From an uncultured Hyphomicrobiales bacterium (GTDB taxonomy: Bacteria > Pseudomonadota > Alphaproteobacteria > Rhizobiales > Rhizobiaceae): a stretch of 48,880 nucleotides of DNA. The stretch covers positions 1-48,880 of the forward strand of contig CALTTH010000034.1 of the NCBI GenBank assembly GCA_943908365.1, written 5' to 3'. The translations under genes were made by a program, and so were the position numbers. Of the stretch, positions 1-8,554 are shown in pieces (the first letter of the stretch is position 1; each line of letters begins with the position of its first letter). Under the pieces are notes generated by a model. It did not search any database, was not told where the DNA came from, and worked only from the letters and a program-made list of their open reading frames with translations.

Positions 1-180
1 ATCCTGAAGCGTGCGGGCTGGCCAATGCACCGCCTCGGCAATCCGGTTGCGATCGGGAACACCGTCGCCGTCGCGGGCAGTCTGCCGGCTGATCGCGCCA
101 GCTTCGAACAGGTCTGCCCGCCAGGATACCGCTCGGCAATCGTGCGCAACGGTTCCGGCCTCTTCAGGAGCGCCGCGTGA
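1..180 (+). CDS. traI: TraI acyl-homoserine-lactone synthase, C-terminal 59 residues (5' truncated by window)
   Basis: The reading frame is open from base 1 to the TGA at 178-180. It encodes a tail with ILKRAGWPMHRLG, an IGNTVAVAG segment and ADRASFEQVCPPGYRS. From memory this closely matches the C-terminus of Agrobacterium Ti-plasmid TraI, the LuxI-family enzyme that makes 3-oxo-C8-homoserine lactone from SAM and acyl-ACP. The catalytic N-terminal half lies outside the window. Its stop overlaps the GTG start of trbB (GTGA), as expected for the first gene of a traI-trb operon. The gene would supply the ligand for the TraR encoded at the other end of the window. Confidence 0.85.
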   Translation: MLKRAGWPMHRLGNPVAIGNTVAVAGSLPADRASFEQVCPPGYRSAIVRNGSGLFRSAA

Positions 181-1148
181 CCCAACTCCGCTCCCATCCC
201 CGCCTCGTGCGCAAACTCCAGGACGCCCTCGGCGACCAGCTCTGCATCGCACTCGACGACGCGACGGTCGTCGAGATCATGCTCAATCCCGACGGAAAGC
301 TATTCATCGAACGGTTGGGGCACGGCGTCGCCCCGGCCGGCGCCATGAGCGCTGCCACGGCCGAAATCGTCATCGGCAGCGTCGCCCATGCGCTGCAATC
401 GGAAGCAGACGATGAACGGCCGATCATTTCAGGCGAACTACCGATCGGTGGTCACAGGTTCGAGGGGTTGCTGCCGCCCGTGGTATCGGCGCCAGCGTTT
501 ACCATCCGGCGGCGAGCATCGCGGCTCATTCCGCTGGACGACTACGTGACATCGAAGGTGATGACCGAAGCGCAGGCCTCGGTTTTGCGAAGCGCGATCG
601 CCTCGCGCATGAACATCGTCATCTCAGGCGGAACCGGGTCGGGAAAGACGACGCTTGCCAATGCCGTTATCGCCGAGATTGTCGCAACAGCCCCCGACGA
701 TCGCATGGTCATCCTGGAAGACACCGCCGAGATCCGGTGCTCGGCAGAAAATGCCGTGTCGCTTCACACCACCGACACGGTCGATATGGCCCGGCTGCTG
801 AAAAGCACAATGCGTCTCAGACCCGACCGCATCATCGTCGGCGAGGTCCGGGACGGCGCGGCACTGACGCTGCTCAAGGCCTGGAACACCGGCCATCCCG
901 GAGGCGTCACCACGATCCATTCCAATACGGCGATGTCAGCACTCCGCCGGCTGGAGCAGCTGACGGCGGAAGCGAGCCAGCAGCCGATGCAGGAGGTGAT
1001 CGGCGAGGCCGTCGATCTGGTCGTTTCCATCGAGCGCACGGGCAAGGGCAGACGGGTACGGGACGTGATCCATGTCGAGGGGTTCAGCAATGCCCGCTAC
1101 CGGACCGAACACTACGCCCAGATTGATGAGGACAGCCATGCCGCATGA
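177..1148 (+). CDS. trbB: TrbB, VirB11-type ATPase of the mating-pair T4SS
   Basis: A 323-residue hexameric traffic ATPase that powers pilus biogenesis and DNA transfer at the cytoplasmic face of the inner membrane. The Walker A motif GGTGSGKTT is at about residues 151-158. It is followed by an Asp-box region (VILEDTAEI), a Walker B-like VGEVRDG and a His box near TTIHSN, the standard VirB11/PulE pattern. The chosen start is the GTG at 177, which overlaps the traI stop and has AGGAG about 8 bases upstream. It begins the trb block and overlaps trbC at its 3' end, so translational coupling is likely. Length is normal for the family. Confidence 0.95.
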   Translation: MTQLRSHPRLVRKLQDALGDQLCIALDDATVVEIMLNPDGKLFIERLGHGVAPAGAMSAATAEIVIGSVAHALQSEADDERPIISGELPIGGHRFEGLLPPVVSAPAFTIRRRASRLIPLDDYVTSKVMTEAQASVLRSAIASRMNIVISGGTGSGKTTLANAVIAEIVATAPDDRMVILEDTAEIRCSAENAVSLHTTDTVDMARLLKSTMRLRPDRIIVGEVRDGAALTLLKAWNTGHPGGVTTIHSNTAMSALRRLEQLTAEASQQPMQEVIGEAVDLVVSIERTGKGRRVRDVIHVEGFSNARYRTEHYAQIDEDSHAA

Positions 1149-1542
1149 GACAAGGATAAATCTCGCCACCCTAGGCCTCGCCACCATCGCTTTAACCCTC
1201 GCAGAACCGGCACTGGCCTCCTCGGGCGGCGGCGGCCTGCCATGGGAGTCGCCGCTGCAGCAGATCCAGCAATCGATCACCGGACCCGTCGCCGGCTTTA
1301 TTGCCCTGGCAGCCGTTGCCATCGCCGGCGGCATGCTGATCTTCGGTGGCGAACTGAATGATTTCGCGCGGCGGCTTTGCTTCATCGCCCTTGTCGGCGG
1401 GGTCCTGCTTGGCTCAACACAGATCGTCGCCTTGTTCGGCGCGACCGGTGCGTCGATCGGGGCGGCCGACACACCGTCAGCGACCGACATCGCTACGCGG
1501 CCGCGCGAACCTTCAAGAGAAGGGGAGGGAGCGCATGGCTGA
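1138..1542 (+). CDS. trbC: TrbC, pilin (VirB2-like)
   Basis: A 134-residue pilin precursor. The N-terminus has a basic start, a hydrophobic stretch and a likely signal-peptidase site after PALA (about residue 27). A Gly/Ser-rich segment and two hydrophobic helices follow, as in VirB2/TrbC pilins. In RP4 the pilin is cyclised by the TraF protease, and a TraF homologue is encoded at 37.7 kb here. I chose the ATG at 1138, which overlaps the end of trbB by 11 bases and is preceded by GAGGA; an in-frame ATG at 1126 is less well placed. It overlaps trbD by 8 bases. Confidence 0.9.
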   Translation: MPHETRINLATLGLATIALTLAEPALASSGGGGLPWESPLQQIQQSITGPVAGFIALAAVAIAGGMLIFGGELNDFARRLCFIALVGGVLLGSTQIVALFGATGASIGAADTPSATDIATRPREPSREGEGAHG

Positions 1543-1834
1543 GCCCGGCTCCAACCTTTCCCGCTCGCCTGTACACAGGGCGCTATCGCGTCCGAACCTG
1601 CTGATGGGCGCCGACCGCGAGCTGGTGCTGCTGACGGCACTTGCCGCCATCATCCTGATCTTCGTTGTGCTGACCTGGTACGCAGCGCTCTTCGGCCTCG
1701 CGATCTGGCTGATCGCTCTCGCGGCACTGCGCATGATGGCAAAGGCCGATCCTTTGATGCGGCGGGTCTATGTCCGCCATATCTCCTACAAGGCGTTCTA
1801 TCGAGCAACGTCCTCGCCCTGGCGCAAGTTCTGA
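1535..1834 (+). CDS. trbD: TrbD, VirB3-like inner-membrane protein
   Basis: A 99-residue protein with one long hydrophobic region (about residues 30-65, LLTALAAIILIFVVL and following), then a basic tail containing ADPLMRRVYVRH. Size and topology match VirB3/TrbD, an inner-membrane partner of the VirB4-type ATPase. The start at 1535 overlaps the trbC stop and has GGGGAGGGAGCG directly upstream, a strong ribosome-binding site. The longer open frame upstream is antisense-like and unlikely to be translated. trbE follows nine bases after the stop. Confidence 0.9.
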   Translation: MAEPGSNLSRSPVHRALSRPNLLMGADRELVLLTALAAIILIFVVLTWYAALFGLAIWLIALAALRMMAKADPLMRRVYVRHISYKAFYRATSSPWRKF

Positions 1835-1843
1835 GGGTTCTCG

Positions 1844-4312
1844 ATGGTTGCCGTCAAGTCATTCCGTCATTCTGGTCCGTCCTTTGCCGATCTGGTGCCC
1901 TATGCCGGCCTGGTCGACAATGGCGTGATCCTGCTCAAGGACGGCTCGCTGATGGCCGGCTGGTATTTCGCGGGGCCGGACAGCGAGAGTTCGACCGACG
2001 CCGAGCGAAACGAAGTCTCGCGGCAGATCAACGCGATCCTGTCACGGCTCGGCTCCGGCTGGATGATCCAGGTTGAGGCCATCAGGGTTCCGACCGGAGA
2101 CTATCCGGCCGAGGACGATTGCCACTTCCCCGATCCGGTCACGCGGGCGATCGACGCCGAACGGCGAGCCCATTTCCAGAAGGAGAGGGGGCATTTCGAG
2201 AGCCGGCACGCAATGATCCTGACCTGGCGGCCGCCGGAGCCGCGGCGCTCGGGGCTGACGCGCTATGTCTATTCCGATGCGACCAGCCGTTCCGCGACCT
2301 ATGCCGATAAGGCGCTCGATAGCTTCCTGGCCTCAATCCGCGAGGTCGAACAATATCTCGCCAATGTCGTGTCGGTCCGCCGGATGATGACGCGCGAGAC
2401 CGAAGAACGCGGCGGCTTCCGGGTCGCTCGCTATGACGAGCTCTTCCAGTTCATCCGCTTTTGCATTACCGGCGAGAACCACCCGGTCCGTCTTCCGGAC
2501 ATCCCGATGTATCTCGACTGGCTGGTGACGGCCGAGTTGCAGCACGGGCTGACACCGCTCGTCGAGAACCGTTTTCTCGGCGTCGTGGCGATCGATGGCC
2601 TGCCGGCCGAGAGCTGGCCGGGGATCCTCAACAGCCTCGACCTGATGCCGCTCACCTATCGCTGGTCGTCGCGTTTCGTCTTCCTCGATGCCGAGGAGGC
2701 GAGGGCGAAGCTGGAACGCACCCGCAAGAAATGGCAGCAGAAAGTCAGGCCCTTCTTCGATCAGCTCTTCCAGACCCAATCCCGCTCCGTCGATCAGGAC
2801 GCCATGCAGATGGTGGCGGAGACCGAGGACGCGATCGCCGAAGCGTCATCACAACTCGTTGCCTATGGCTACTACACCCCGGTCATCGTCCTCTTCGACG
2901 AGGACCAGTCTCGTTGCCAAGAGAAGTGCGAGGCGATCCGCCGGCTGATCCAGGCGGAAGGTTTCGGCGCACGGATCGAAACGCTGAATGCAACCGACGC
3001 CTTTCTCGGCAGCCTGCCGGGTGTTTCCTATGCCAACATCCGCGAGCCGCTGATTAATACCCGCAATCTCGCCGATCTCATCCCTCTCAATAGCGTCTGG
3101 TCGGGAAGCCCAACGGCGCCTTGCCCCTTCTATCCGGCTCGCTCGCCGCCGCTGATGCAGGTGGCCAGTGGCTCGACGCCGTTCCGGCTGAACCTGCATG
3201 TCGATGATGTCGGGCACACGCTGATCTTCGGGCCGACCGGTTCAGGCAAATCCACCTTGCTGGCACTGATCGCCGCGCAGTTTCGGCGCTACGCCGGCGC
3301 GCAGGTCTTTGCCTTCGACAAGGGCAGCTCGATGCTTCCGCTGACGCTGGGGCTCGATGGCGATCACTACCAGATCGGCGGCGATATCGGTCCTTCGGCA
3401 GAAGGCGAAGTGAGGGCGCTTGCCTTCTGCCCGCTCGCCGAACTTTCGACTGATGGCGACCGCGCCTGGGCGTCGGAATGGATCGAGACCCTGGTGGCGC
3501 TGCAGGGTGTGACCATCACACCAGACTATCGCAACGCCATCTCCCGGCAGATCGGGCTGATGGCGGAATCGCGCGGCCGGTCGCTCTCCGATTTTGTATC
3601 CGGCGTCCAGATGCGCGAGATCAAGGACGCGCTGCATCACTGCACCGTCGACGGCCCCATGGGTCAGCTTCTCGATGCCGAAGAGGATGGTCTGGCGCTC
3701 GGCGCGTTCCAGTGCTTCGAGATCGAGGAACTGATGAACATGGGCGAGCGCAATCTCGTGCCGGTGCTGACCTACCTGTTCCGTCGCATCGAGAAACGCC
3801 TGACCGGCGCACCCAGCCTGATCATCCTCGATGAGGCCTGGCTCATGCTCGGCCATCCCGTCTTCCGCGACAAGATCCGCGAATGGCTGAAGGTTCTGCG
3901 CAAGGCCAATTGCGCCGTGGTTCTGGCCACCCAGTCGATCTCGGATGCGGAGCGCTCCGGCCTCATCGATGTGCTGAAGGAGAGTTGCCCGACCAAGATT
4001 TGCCTGCCGAATGGAGCTGCCCGCGAGCCCGGCACGCGCGAGTTCTATGAGCGCATCGGCTTCAACGAACGGCAGATCGAGATCGTCGCGAAGGCGCTTC
4101 CAAAGCGCGAATACTACGTCGTCTCGCCCGAGGGCCGCAGGCTCTTCGACATGGCGCTCGGTCCCGTCGCGCTCTCGTTTGTCGGCGCGTCCGGCAAAGA
4201 AGATCTGAAGCGCATTCGCGCCCTGCATTCCGAATACGGGGCCGGTTGGCCTCTCCACTGGCTCCAGCAAAGGGGGATCGCCCATGCCGAAACACTCTTC
4301 CCGACCTCTTGA
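1844..4312 (+). CDS. trbE: TrbE, VirB4-type ATPase
   Basis: An 822-residue T4SS ATPase of the CagE/TrbE/VirB4 family, acting at the inner membrane in pilus assembly and substrate transfer. The N-terminal half (about 1-430) is the VirB4 N-terminal domain. The C-terminal ATPase domain has Walker A GPTGSGKST near residue 463 and Walker B LIILDEAWLML near 659, then VLATQSISDA. Length is typical. ATG at 1844 follows GAGGG. The 3' end overlaps the trbJ start by 29 bases, so the two are probably coupled. The long antisense frame at 3242-4357 is a codon-bias shadow. Confidence 0.96.
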   Translation: MVAVKSFRHSGPSFADLVPYAGLVDNGVILLKDGSLMAGWYFAGPDSESSTDAERNEVSRQINAILSRLGSGWMIQVEAIRVPTGDYPAEDDCHFPDPVTRAIDAERRAHFQKERGHFESRHAMILTWRPPEPRRSGLTRYVYSDATSRSATYADKALDSFLASIREVEQYLANVVSVRRMMTRETEERGGFRVARYDELFQFIRFCITGENHPVRLPDIPMYLDWLVTAELQHGLTPLVENRFLGVVAIDGLPAESWPGILNSLDLMPLTYRWSSRFVFLDAEEARAKLERTRKKWQQKVRPFFDQLFQTQSRSVDQDAMQMVAETEDAIAEASSQLVAYGYYTPVIVLFDEDQSRCQEKCEAIRRLIQAEGFGARIETLNATDAFLGSLPGVSYANIREPLINTRNLADLIPLNSVWSGSPTAPCPFYPARSPPLMQVASGSTPFRLNLHVDDVGHTLIFGPTGSGKSTLLALIAAQFRRYAGAQVFAFDKGSSMLPLTLGLDGDHYQIGGDIGPSAEGEVRALAFCPLAELSTDGDRAWASEWIETLVALQGVTITPDYRNAISRQIGLMAESRGRSLSDFVSGVQMREIKDALHHCTVDGPMGQLLDAEEDGLALGAFQCFEIEELMNMGERNLVPVLTYLFRRIEKRLTGAPSLIILDEAWLMLGHPVFRDKIREWLKVLRKANCAVVLATQSISDAERSGLIDVLKESCPTKICLPNGAAREPGTREFYERIGFNERQIEIVAKALPKREYYVVSPEGRRLFDMALGPVALSFVGASGKEDLKRIRALHSEYGAGWPLHWLQQRGIAHAETLFPTS

Positions 4313-5093
4313 GACAGCCCGCACCGTGTTCGTCGCGGCGATCGCCCTCTCTGCCACATTGCCACTCCCCGTTCAGGCCGGTGGCGTGACAGGCCAAGCG
4401 ACCGAATGGACGCAGCTCGCCAACAATGCCGAGCTCGTCTCGCTGGTCGGCAAGTCCGCGGAGCAGGTGAACAATCAGATCACCCAGATCTCCCAGCTTG
4501 CAGAGCAGATCCAGAACCAGCTCAACATCTACAACAATCTCCTGCAGAACACCGCCCAGCTCCCGCACCACATCTGGGGGCAGGTCGAAAGCGACCTGAA
4601 GAGCCTGCAGAACGTCGTCGCGCAAGGACAGGGCGTCGCCTTCTCGATGGGCAATATCGATGACGTGCTGAAGCAGCGCTTCCAGAGTTTTGCCGGGATG
4701 AAGAGCAATCTGCCAGATGGCGCGAGCTTTTCCACGACCTACCAGACCTGGTCCGACACGAACCGCGACACGATCGCCGGAACGCTGAAGGCAGCGAACC
4801 TGACCGCCGACCAGTTCTCGAGCGAGGAGAGCACGATGTCGTCGCTGCGCTCGATGTCGGAGTCGTCAGACGGCCAGATGAAGGCGCTGCAGGTCGGACA
4901 CCAGATCGCCGCCCAACAGGTTGCGCAGATGCAGAAGTTGCGGGGCCTCGTCTCACAGCAGATGACCATGATGGGAACGTGGTTTCAGTCCGAGCAGGCA
5001 CAGAAGGACTTGGCCCAGGCGCGTCGCGAGCAGTTCTTCAACGGGACCGAGCGTGACATACGCGGGGGCCAGACCATGGAGCCACGCTGGTGA
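4284..5093 (+). CDS. trbJ: TrbJ, VirB5-like periplasmic/pilus-associated protein
   Basis: A 269-residue secreted protein with an N-terminal signal peptide (hydrophobic core about residues 12-28, cleavage near VQA). Long Gln/Asn-rich helices follow (NNQITQISQLAEQIQNQL), typical of TrbJ/VirB5 minor pilus components. The start at 4284 lies inside the end of trbE, preceded by AAAGGGGGA. The last 25 or so residues (REQFFNGTERD..., ending RGGQTMEPRW) closely resemble the tail of the next protein, TrbK. The stop overlaps the trbK GTG. Assignment to the Ti-type trb set is secure; the role of the shared tail is unknown. Confidence 0.93.
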   Translation: MPKHSSRPLETARTVFVAAIALSATLPLPVQAGGVTGQATEWTQLANNAELVSLVGKSAEQVNNQITQISQLAEQIQNQLNIYNNLLQNTAQLPHHIWGQVESDLKSLQNVVAQGQGVAFSMGNIDDVLKQRFQSFAGMKSNLPDGASFSTTYQTWSDTNRDTIAGTLKAANLTADQFSSEESTMSSLRSMSESSDGQMKALQVGHQIAAQQVAQMQKLRGLVSQQMTMMGTWFQSEQAQKDLAQARREQFFNGTERDIRGGQTMEPRW

Positions 5094-5320
5094 GCCCGCG
5101 TCTGATTATCATCCTCGTCTTGGCGGGGCTGGCCGCACTCGGCGCCGGCACCGTCACCTGGAACATGGTCCAACTCCGCCCGGCCCCCGTGTCCGGATCC
5201 GGCGCAGCCGCTACGCGAACCACCTCCGATGTGGAACGCCGTGAACATCGGGAAAAATTCTTCAGCAGTGATCCGGATCGCAACGTCCGTGGCGGGCAGG
5301 AGATGAAACCGCGATGGTAA
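5090..5320 (+). CDS. trbK: TrbK, entry-exclusion type small membrane protein
   Basis: A 76-residue protein with a single N-terminal hydrophobic segment (RLIIILVLAGLAAL) and a charged tail ending EMKPRW. Position between trbJ and trbL, size and the HREKFF...RGGQEM tail match Ti-plasmid TrbK. RP4 TrbK is an entry-exclusion lipoprotein that blocks redundant mating, but this one has no lipobox cysteine, so it is probably a membrane-anchored variant. The GTG at 5090 overlaps the trbJ stop (GTGA), and its own stop is inside the trbL start region (ATGGTAA). Function by position and family; exclusion activity is inferred. Confidence 0.82.
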   Translation: MSPRLIIILVLAGLAALGAGTVTWNMVQLRPAPVSGSGAAATRTTSDVERREHREKFFSSDPDRNVRGGQEMKPRW

Positions 5321-6504
5321 TCGTTCGTCCTTCCCGGAAGCTGGAGCTTTCGTTCATTTCGATCTGCATCATCCTGCTGGCGACGACACCGGCCCTTGCC
5401 CAACAGGGTTCGGTTCTGACCACACTGGAAAATTCCGTCGTCACGGCCGCGAAAGGCTGGGAGACGACTGTGATGAACGCGGCGCGTTCGCTGTTCTGGA
5501 TCCTCGCCGGCATCGAGATCGGGATTGCCGCGGTATGGCTGGCGATCAACGCCGCCTCGCTCGACAGCTGGTTTACCGAGCTCGTGCGGCGGATCATGTT
5601 CATCGGACTCTTCGCCTTCATTCTCGACCAGGGACCGTCCTTCGCGAAGGCCGTTGTCGACAGCCTCTACCAGATCGGCGCCGGAGGTGGCTCGGCATCG
5701 CCCGCAAACATCTTCGACGCGGGCCTCCGGGTCGCGACCAAGATGTCCGAACAGGCGAAGTTCGGTTTGTGGGAAGATAATGCGCTGGCGATCGCCGCAG
5801 TCTTCGCGATGGTCGTGGTCGTCGTCTCCTTTTCGCTCGTCGCGGCGATCTTCGTCGCCGTGATGGTCGAGATGTATGTCGGCCTGCTCGCAGGCATGAT
5901 CATGCTCGGTCTTGGCGGCTCGTCCTTCACCAAGGATTTCGCGGTCAAGTATCTGGTCTACGCCTTCTCCGTCGGCATGAAGCTGATGGCTCTGGTGATG
6001 ATCGCCAAGATCGGATCCGACATCCTGCTCGGACTCGCCGAAGCGCCGACCGCAACATCCGAACAATTCATCACCACACTTGCCATCGCCGGCATCTCGG
6101 TCGTGGTCTTCGTGATCGCCATGTATGTCCCGCCGATCCTGCAGGGCGTGGTCCAAGGCGCCTCCATCGCCGGCGGCATGGAAGCAATCCGCCACGGCGG
6201 CCAGGCCGCGACCTTTGCAGCCGGCGGGGCGTTCCTCGGCGCAAGTGCTGCAACGAAAGGGGCGCAGACGGCAAGCTCGGCGCGGGCAGGGGGCTCTTCG
6301 ATGGCGGGAGCGGCACTTCGCGGCATGGCGTCCGGTATTGGAAGTGCTGGATGGGCTGCCGGATCGGCAGCAAAGGAGAAGGCGATCGCCTCACCCGGCG
6401 CCTATGCCGGATCGCTGCTCGGGCTTGCCAACGCCAAGCTCGACCAGACGCGGCAATCAGGCCGACCAACGCCGCCGCCACCACCCATCAACGAGAACAA
6501 GTAG
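5314..6504 (+). CDS. trbL: TrbL, VirB6-type polytopic membrane protein
   Basis: A 396-residue T4SS channel protein. After an N-terminal hydrophobic/signal-like segment ending TTPALAQ come several transmembrane helices between about residues 60 and 290. A Gly/Ala-rich low-complexity region and a Pro-rich tail (PTPPPPPINENK) follow. This is the TrbL/VirB6 pattern: a multi-pass inner-membrane core of the mating channel. ATG at 5314 overlaps the trbK stop, with GGCAGGAGATG upstream. A GGAGG site and trbF follow 17 bases after the stop. The antisense 385-residue frame on the minus strand is His/Asp-rich and not a gene. Confidence 0.93.
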   Translation: MVIVRPSRKLELSFISICIILLATTPALAQQGSVLTTLENSVVTAAKGWETTVMNAARSLFWILAGIEIGIAAVWLAINAASLDSWFTELVRRIMFIGLFAFILDQGPSFAKAVVDSLYQIGAGGGSASPANIFDAGLRVATKMSEQAKFGLWEDNALAIAAVFAMVVVVVSFSLVAAIFVAVMVEMYVGLLAGMIMLGLGGSSFTKDFAVKYLVYAFSVGMKLMALVMIAKIGSDILLGLAEAPTATSEQFITTLAIAGISVVVFVIAMYVPPILQGVVQGASIAGGMEAIRHGGQAATFAAGGAFLGASAATKGAQTASSARAGGSSMAGAALRGMASGIGSAGWAAGSAAKEKAIASPGAYAGSLLGLANAKLDQTRQSGRPTPPPPPINENK

Positions 6505-6521
6505 CTGGAGGATGATCACCC

Positions 6522-7199
6522 ATGGCCGGACGCAATCCGCCAGAGAATTCCCCTATCGCCAATCCCTATCTCGCGGCGCGCAACGAGTGGAACGAGCGCT
6601 ATGGCTCCTATGTGAAGGCGGTCGCGGCCTGGCGCATCGTCGGCGTCACCGGCATAGTGATGGCAGTGATCGGTTTCACTTACGCGCTCTACCAAAGCAC
6701 GCAGGTGAAACTCGTTCCCTATATCGTCGAGGTCGACAAGCTCGGAACGGCCTCCAATGCCGGCTTCCCGCAGCAGATCGAATATGCCGATCCGCGCGTG
6801 GTGCGCGCCACGCTCGGCAGCTTCGTCTCGAATTTCCGGAGCGTGACGCCGGATGCGGTCGTGCAAAAGCAATATATCGACCGGACCTACGGCCTGCTCC
6901 GGACCTCGGATCCGGCGACAGAGAAGGTCAATGCCTGGTTCCGTTCCAATTCGCCCTTCGAGAAAGCGAAGACTGCGACGGTGGCGGTCGAGGTCAACAA
7001 CATCGTCGCTCTGTCGAACCAGTCCTATCAGCTCGACTGGACCGAGTTCGAGCGCGACCGCCGCGGCAAGGAGACGGCCACACGCCGCTTCCGCGGCATC
7101 GCAACTGTGACCCTCACACCGCCGCAGGACGAAGGCGTCATCCGTCTCAACCCCATCGGTCTCTATGTCAGAGACTTCGACTGGACTGCACAGCTTTGA
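6522..7199 (+). CDS. trbF: TrbF, VirB8-like bitopic assembly protein
   Basis: A 225-residue inner-membrane protein with a short cytoplasmic N-terminus, one transmembrane helix (about residues 37-58, IVGVTGIVMAVIGFTYALY) and a periplasmic VirB8-fold domain that includes VPYIVEVDKLG. TrbF/VirB8 nucleates assembly of the channel with TrbG and TrbI. ATG at 6522 is preceded by GGAGGATGATCACCC. It lies in the Ti-type order L-F-G-H-I. Length is standard and nothing is missing. Confidence 0.95.
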   Translation: MAGRNPPENSPIANPYLAARNEWNERYGSYVKAVAAWRIVGVTGIVMAVIGFTYALYQSTQVKLVPYIVEVDKLGTASNAGFPQQIEYADPRVVRATLGSFVSNFRSVTPDAVVQKQYIDRTYGLLRTSDPATEKVNAWFRSNSPFEKAKTATVAVEVNNIVALSNQSYQLDWTEFERDRRGKETATRRFRGIATVTLTPPQDEGVIRLNPIGLYVRDFDWTAQL

Positions 7200-7215
7200 A
7201 AGGCATGGCCCGAAC

Positions 7216-8070
7216 ATGAACATCCGTCTTGAGAACTATTCGGCCATGCTGACTGCCGGCGCCATCATATCAGCGGCGCTGGCGTTCTCCGCCCTTGCAC
7301 CTCTCGATGCCCTTGCGGCCGATGGCGTCACAGCCAATGAGGCGAAGGGCGTGAGCATCTCCGGCCAGTGGCGCGGATCGCGTGGTCTCGTGACCAAGGG
7401 CGCCGACGGCAAGGTGATCTTTCTTTACGGCGAGGTTCAGCCGTCGGTCGTCTGCTCACCTCTGCAAGTCTGCGACATCGAGCTTCAGGGAGGCGAGGTC
7501 GTTCGCGACGTACTCGTTGGCGACACTGTGCGCTGGAAGGTCGAACCTGCGACATCAGGTGCGGCGGGTGGCCAGGCGATCCACCTGATCGTCAAACCGT
7601 CTGAGCCCGGTCTCGTCACCTCGATGGTGGTGACGACGTCGCGGCGGACCTATCATATCCAGCTCAAGTCGCATTCGAGCCAATATATGGCCCGCGTCGG
7701 CTTCGAATATCCGGAAGACGTCTCGGCGAAACTCGATGACATCAATGCCCGTCTCGAGGCGAGTACGATCCCAGGAGCCGGCGTGCCGGCCGAGCAGTTG
7801 AACTTCTCCTATTCGGTGTCAGGCAGGGCCGGCTGGCGGCCGACACGGGTCTATTCGGACGGGCAAAAGACCTACATCCAGTTCCCGCGCTCGATCTCCG
7901 GCCAGGATGCGCCGGTGCTGTTCGTGACGTCCGGCGGACAGAACCGAATCGTCAACTACCGAATGAAGAACGACATGATGGTGGTCGATTATCACATCGA
8001 TCGCGCGGTGCTGGTCTCGGGCGTCGGATGGAAACAGGAAAAGGTGACGATCAGAAGGGGAGGGCGATGA
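7216..8070 (+). CDS. trbG: TrbG, VirB9-like outer-membrane complex protein
   Basis: A 284-residue periplasmic protein with a clear signal peptide (hydrophobic 13-30, cleavage near DALAA). The VirB9/CagX-type beta domain follows, including GQWRGSRGLVTKG and a C-terminal half with FVTSGGQNRIVNYR. It forms the outer-membrane core of the T4SS with TrbH and TrbI. I chose the ATG at 7216, which gives a proper signal peptide; the frame is open upstream to 7165. The stop overlaps the start of trbH (ATGA). Confidence 0.94.
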   Translation: MNIRLENYSAMLTAGAIISAALAFSALAPLDALAADGVTANEAKGVSISGQWRGSRGLVTKGADGKVIFLYGEVQPSVVCSPLQVCDIELQGGEVVRDVLVGDTVRWKVEPATSGAAGGQAIHLIVKPSEPGLVTSMVVTTSRRTYHIQLKSHSSQYMARVGFEYPEDVSAKLDDINARLEASTIPGAGVPAEQLNFSYSVSGRAGWRPTRVYSDGQKTYIQFPRSISGQDAPVLFVTSGGQNRIVNYRMKNDMMVVDYHIDRAVLVSGVGWKQEKVTIRRGGR

Positions 8071-8543
8071 TGCGACCCTTTGCCGACAATCTCCTCTTGC
8101 GCCCCATCCGCGCTATTGCCACAGCCTTCGCCCTCACCATCCTCCTTTCCGGATGCCAGTCGTTGGGGACTGACGGTCTCGTCGCCAGCAACGCGCCGGC
8201 GGAAATCTCCGGCCCGGCGGCAAGCGCCATTGCCGGCGATATGGTCAGCCGTCTTGCCGAGCAGATCGGACCCGGCAAGGCAACAGTTGCGCTGAAGGCG
8301 GACGCCTCACCCTTCGGGCAGGCGCTCGAAGCAGCACTCAAGGGATGGGGTTACGCCGTCGTCACCGACCAGAAGACGGACGACGGAATGAAGATCATCC
8401 CACTCGCCTATGTGATCGTACCCTTCGACGGACAAGTGCTGGCGCGTCTTTCGACTGACAGCGTCGAGCTCGGCCGGGCCTACACCGTAACATCAAGCGG
8501 TGCTGCGCCGGCAAGTGCACTCTCGCTGATGCGACGTGGCTGA
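8067..8543 (+). CDS. trbH: TrbH, outer-membrane lipoprotein of the T4SS core
   Basis: A 158-residue lipoprotein: basic N-terminus, hydrophobic segment and a lipobox LLSGC with the lipidated Cys at about residue 30. The mature domain (about 31-158) matches TrbH in size and place. It probably stabilises the TrbG-TrbI outer-membrane ring, as VirB7 does. The start is the ATG at 8067, overlapping the trbG stop, with GGGGAGGGCG upstream; the second ATG at 8070 is equally possible. trbI follows 11 bases after the stop. Confidence 0.9.
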   Translation: MMRPFADNLLLRPIRAIATAFALTILLSGCQSLGTDGLVASNAPAEISGPAASAIAGDMVSRLAEQIGPGKATVALKADASPFGQALEAALKGWGYAVVTDQKTDDGMKIIPLAYVIVPFDGQVLARLSTDSVELGRAYTVTSSGAAPASALSLMRRG

Positions 8544-8554
8544 AGGGAAGCATC

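Noticed and set aside
3242..4357. A 371-residue minus-strand frame over trbE
   Set aside because: The + strand has complete VirB4 motifs. The minus frame shows no domain or ribosome-binding site.
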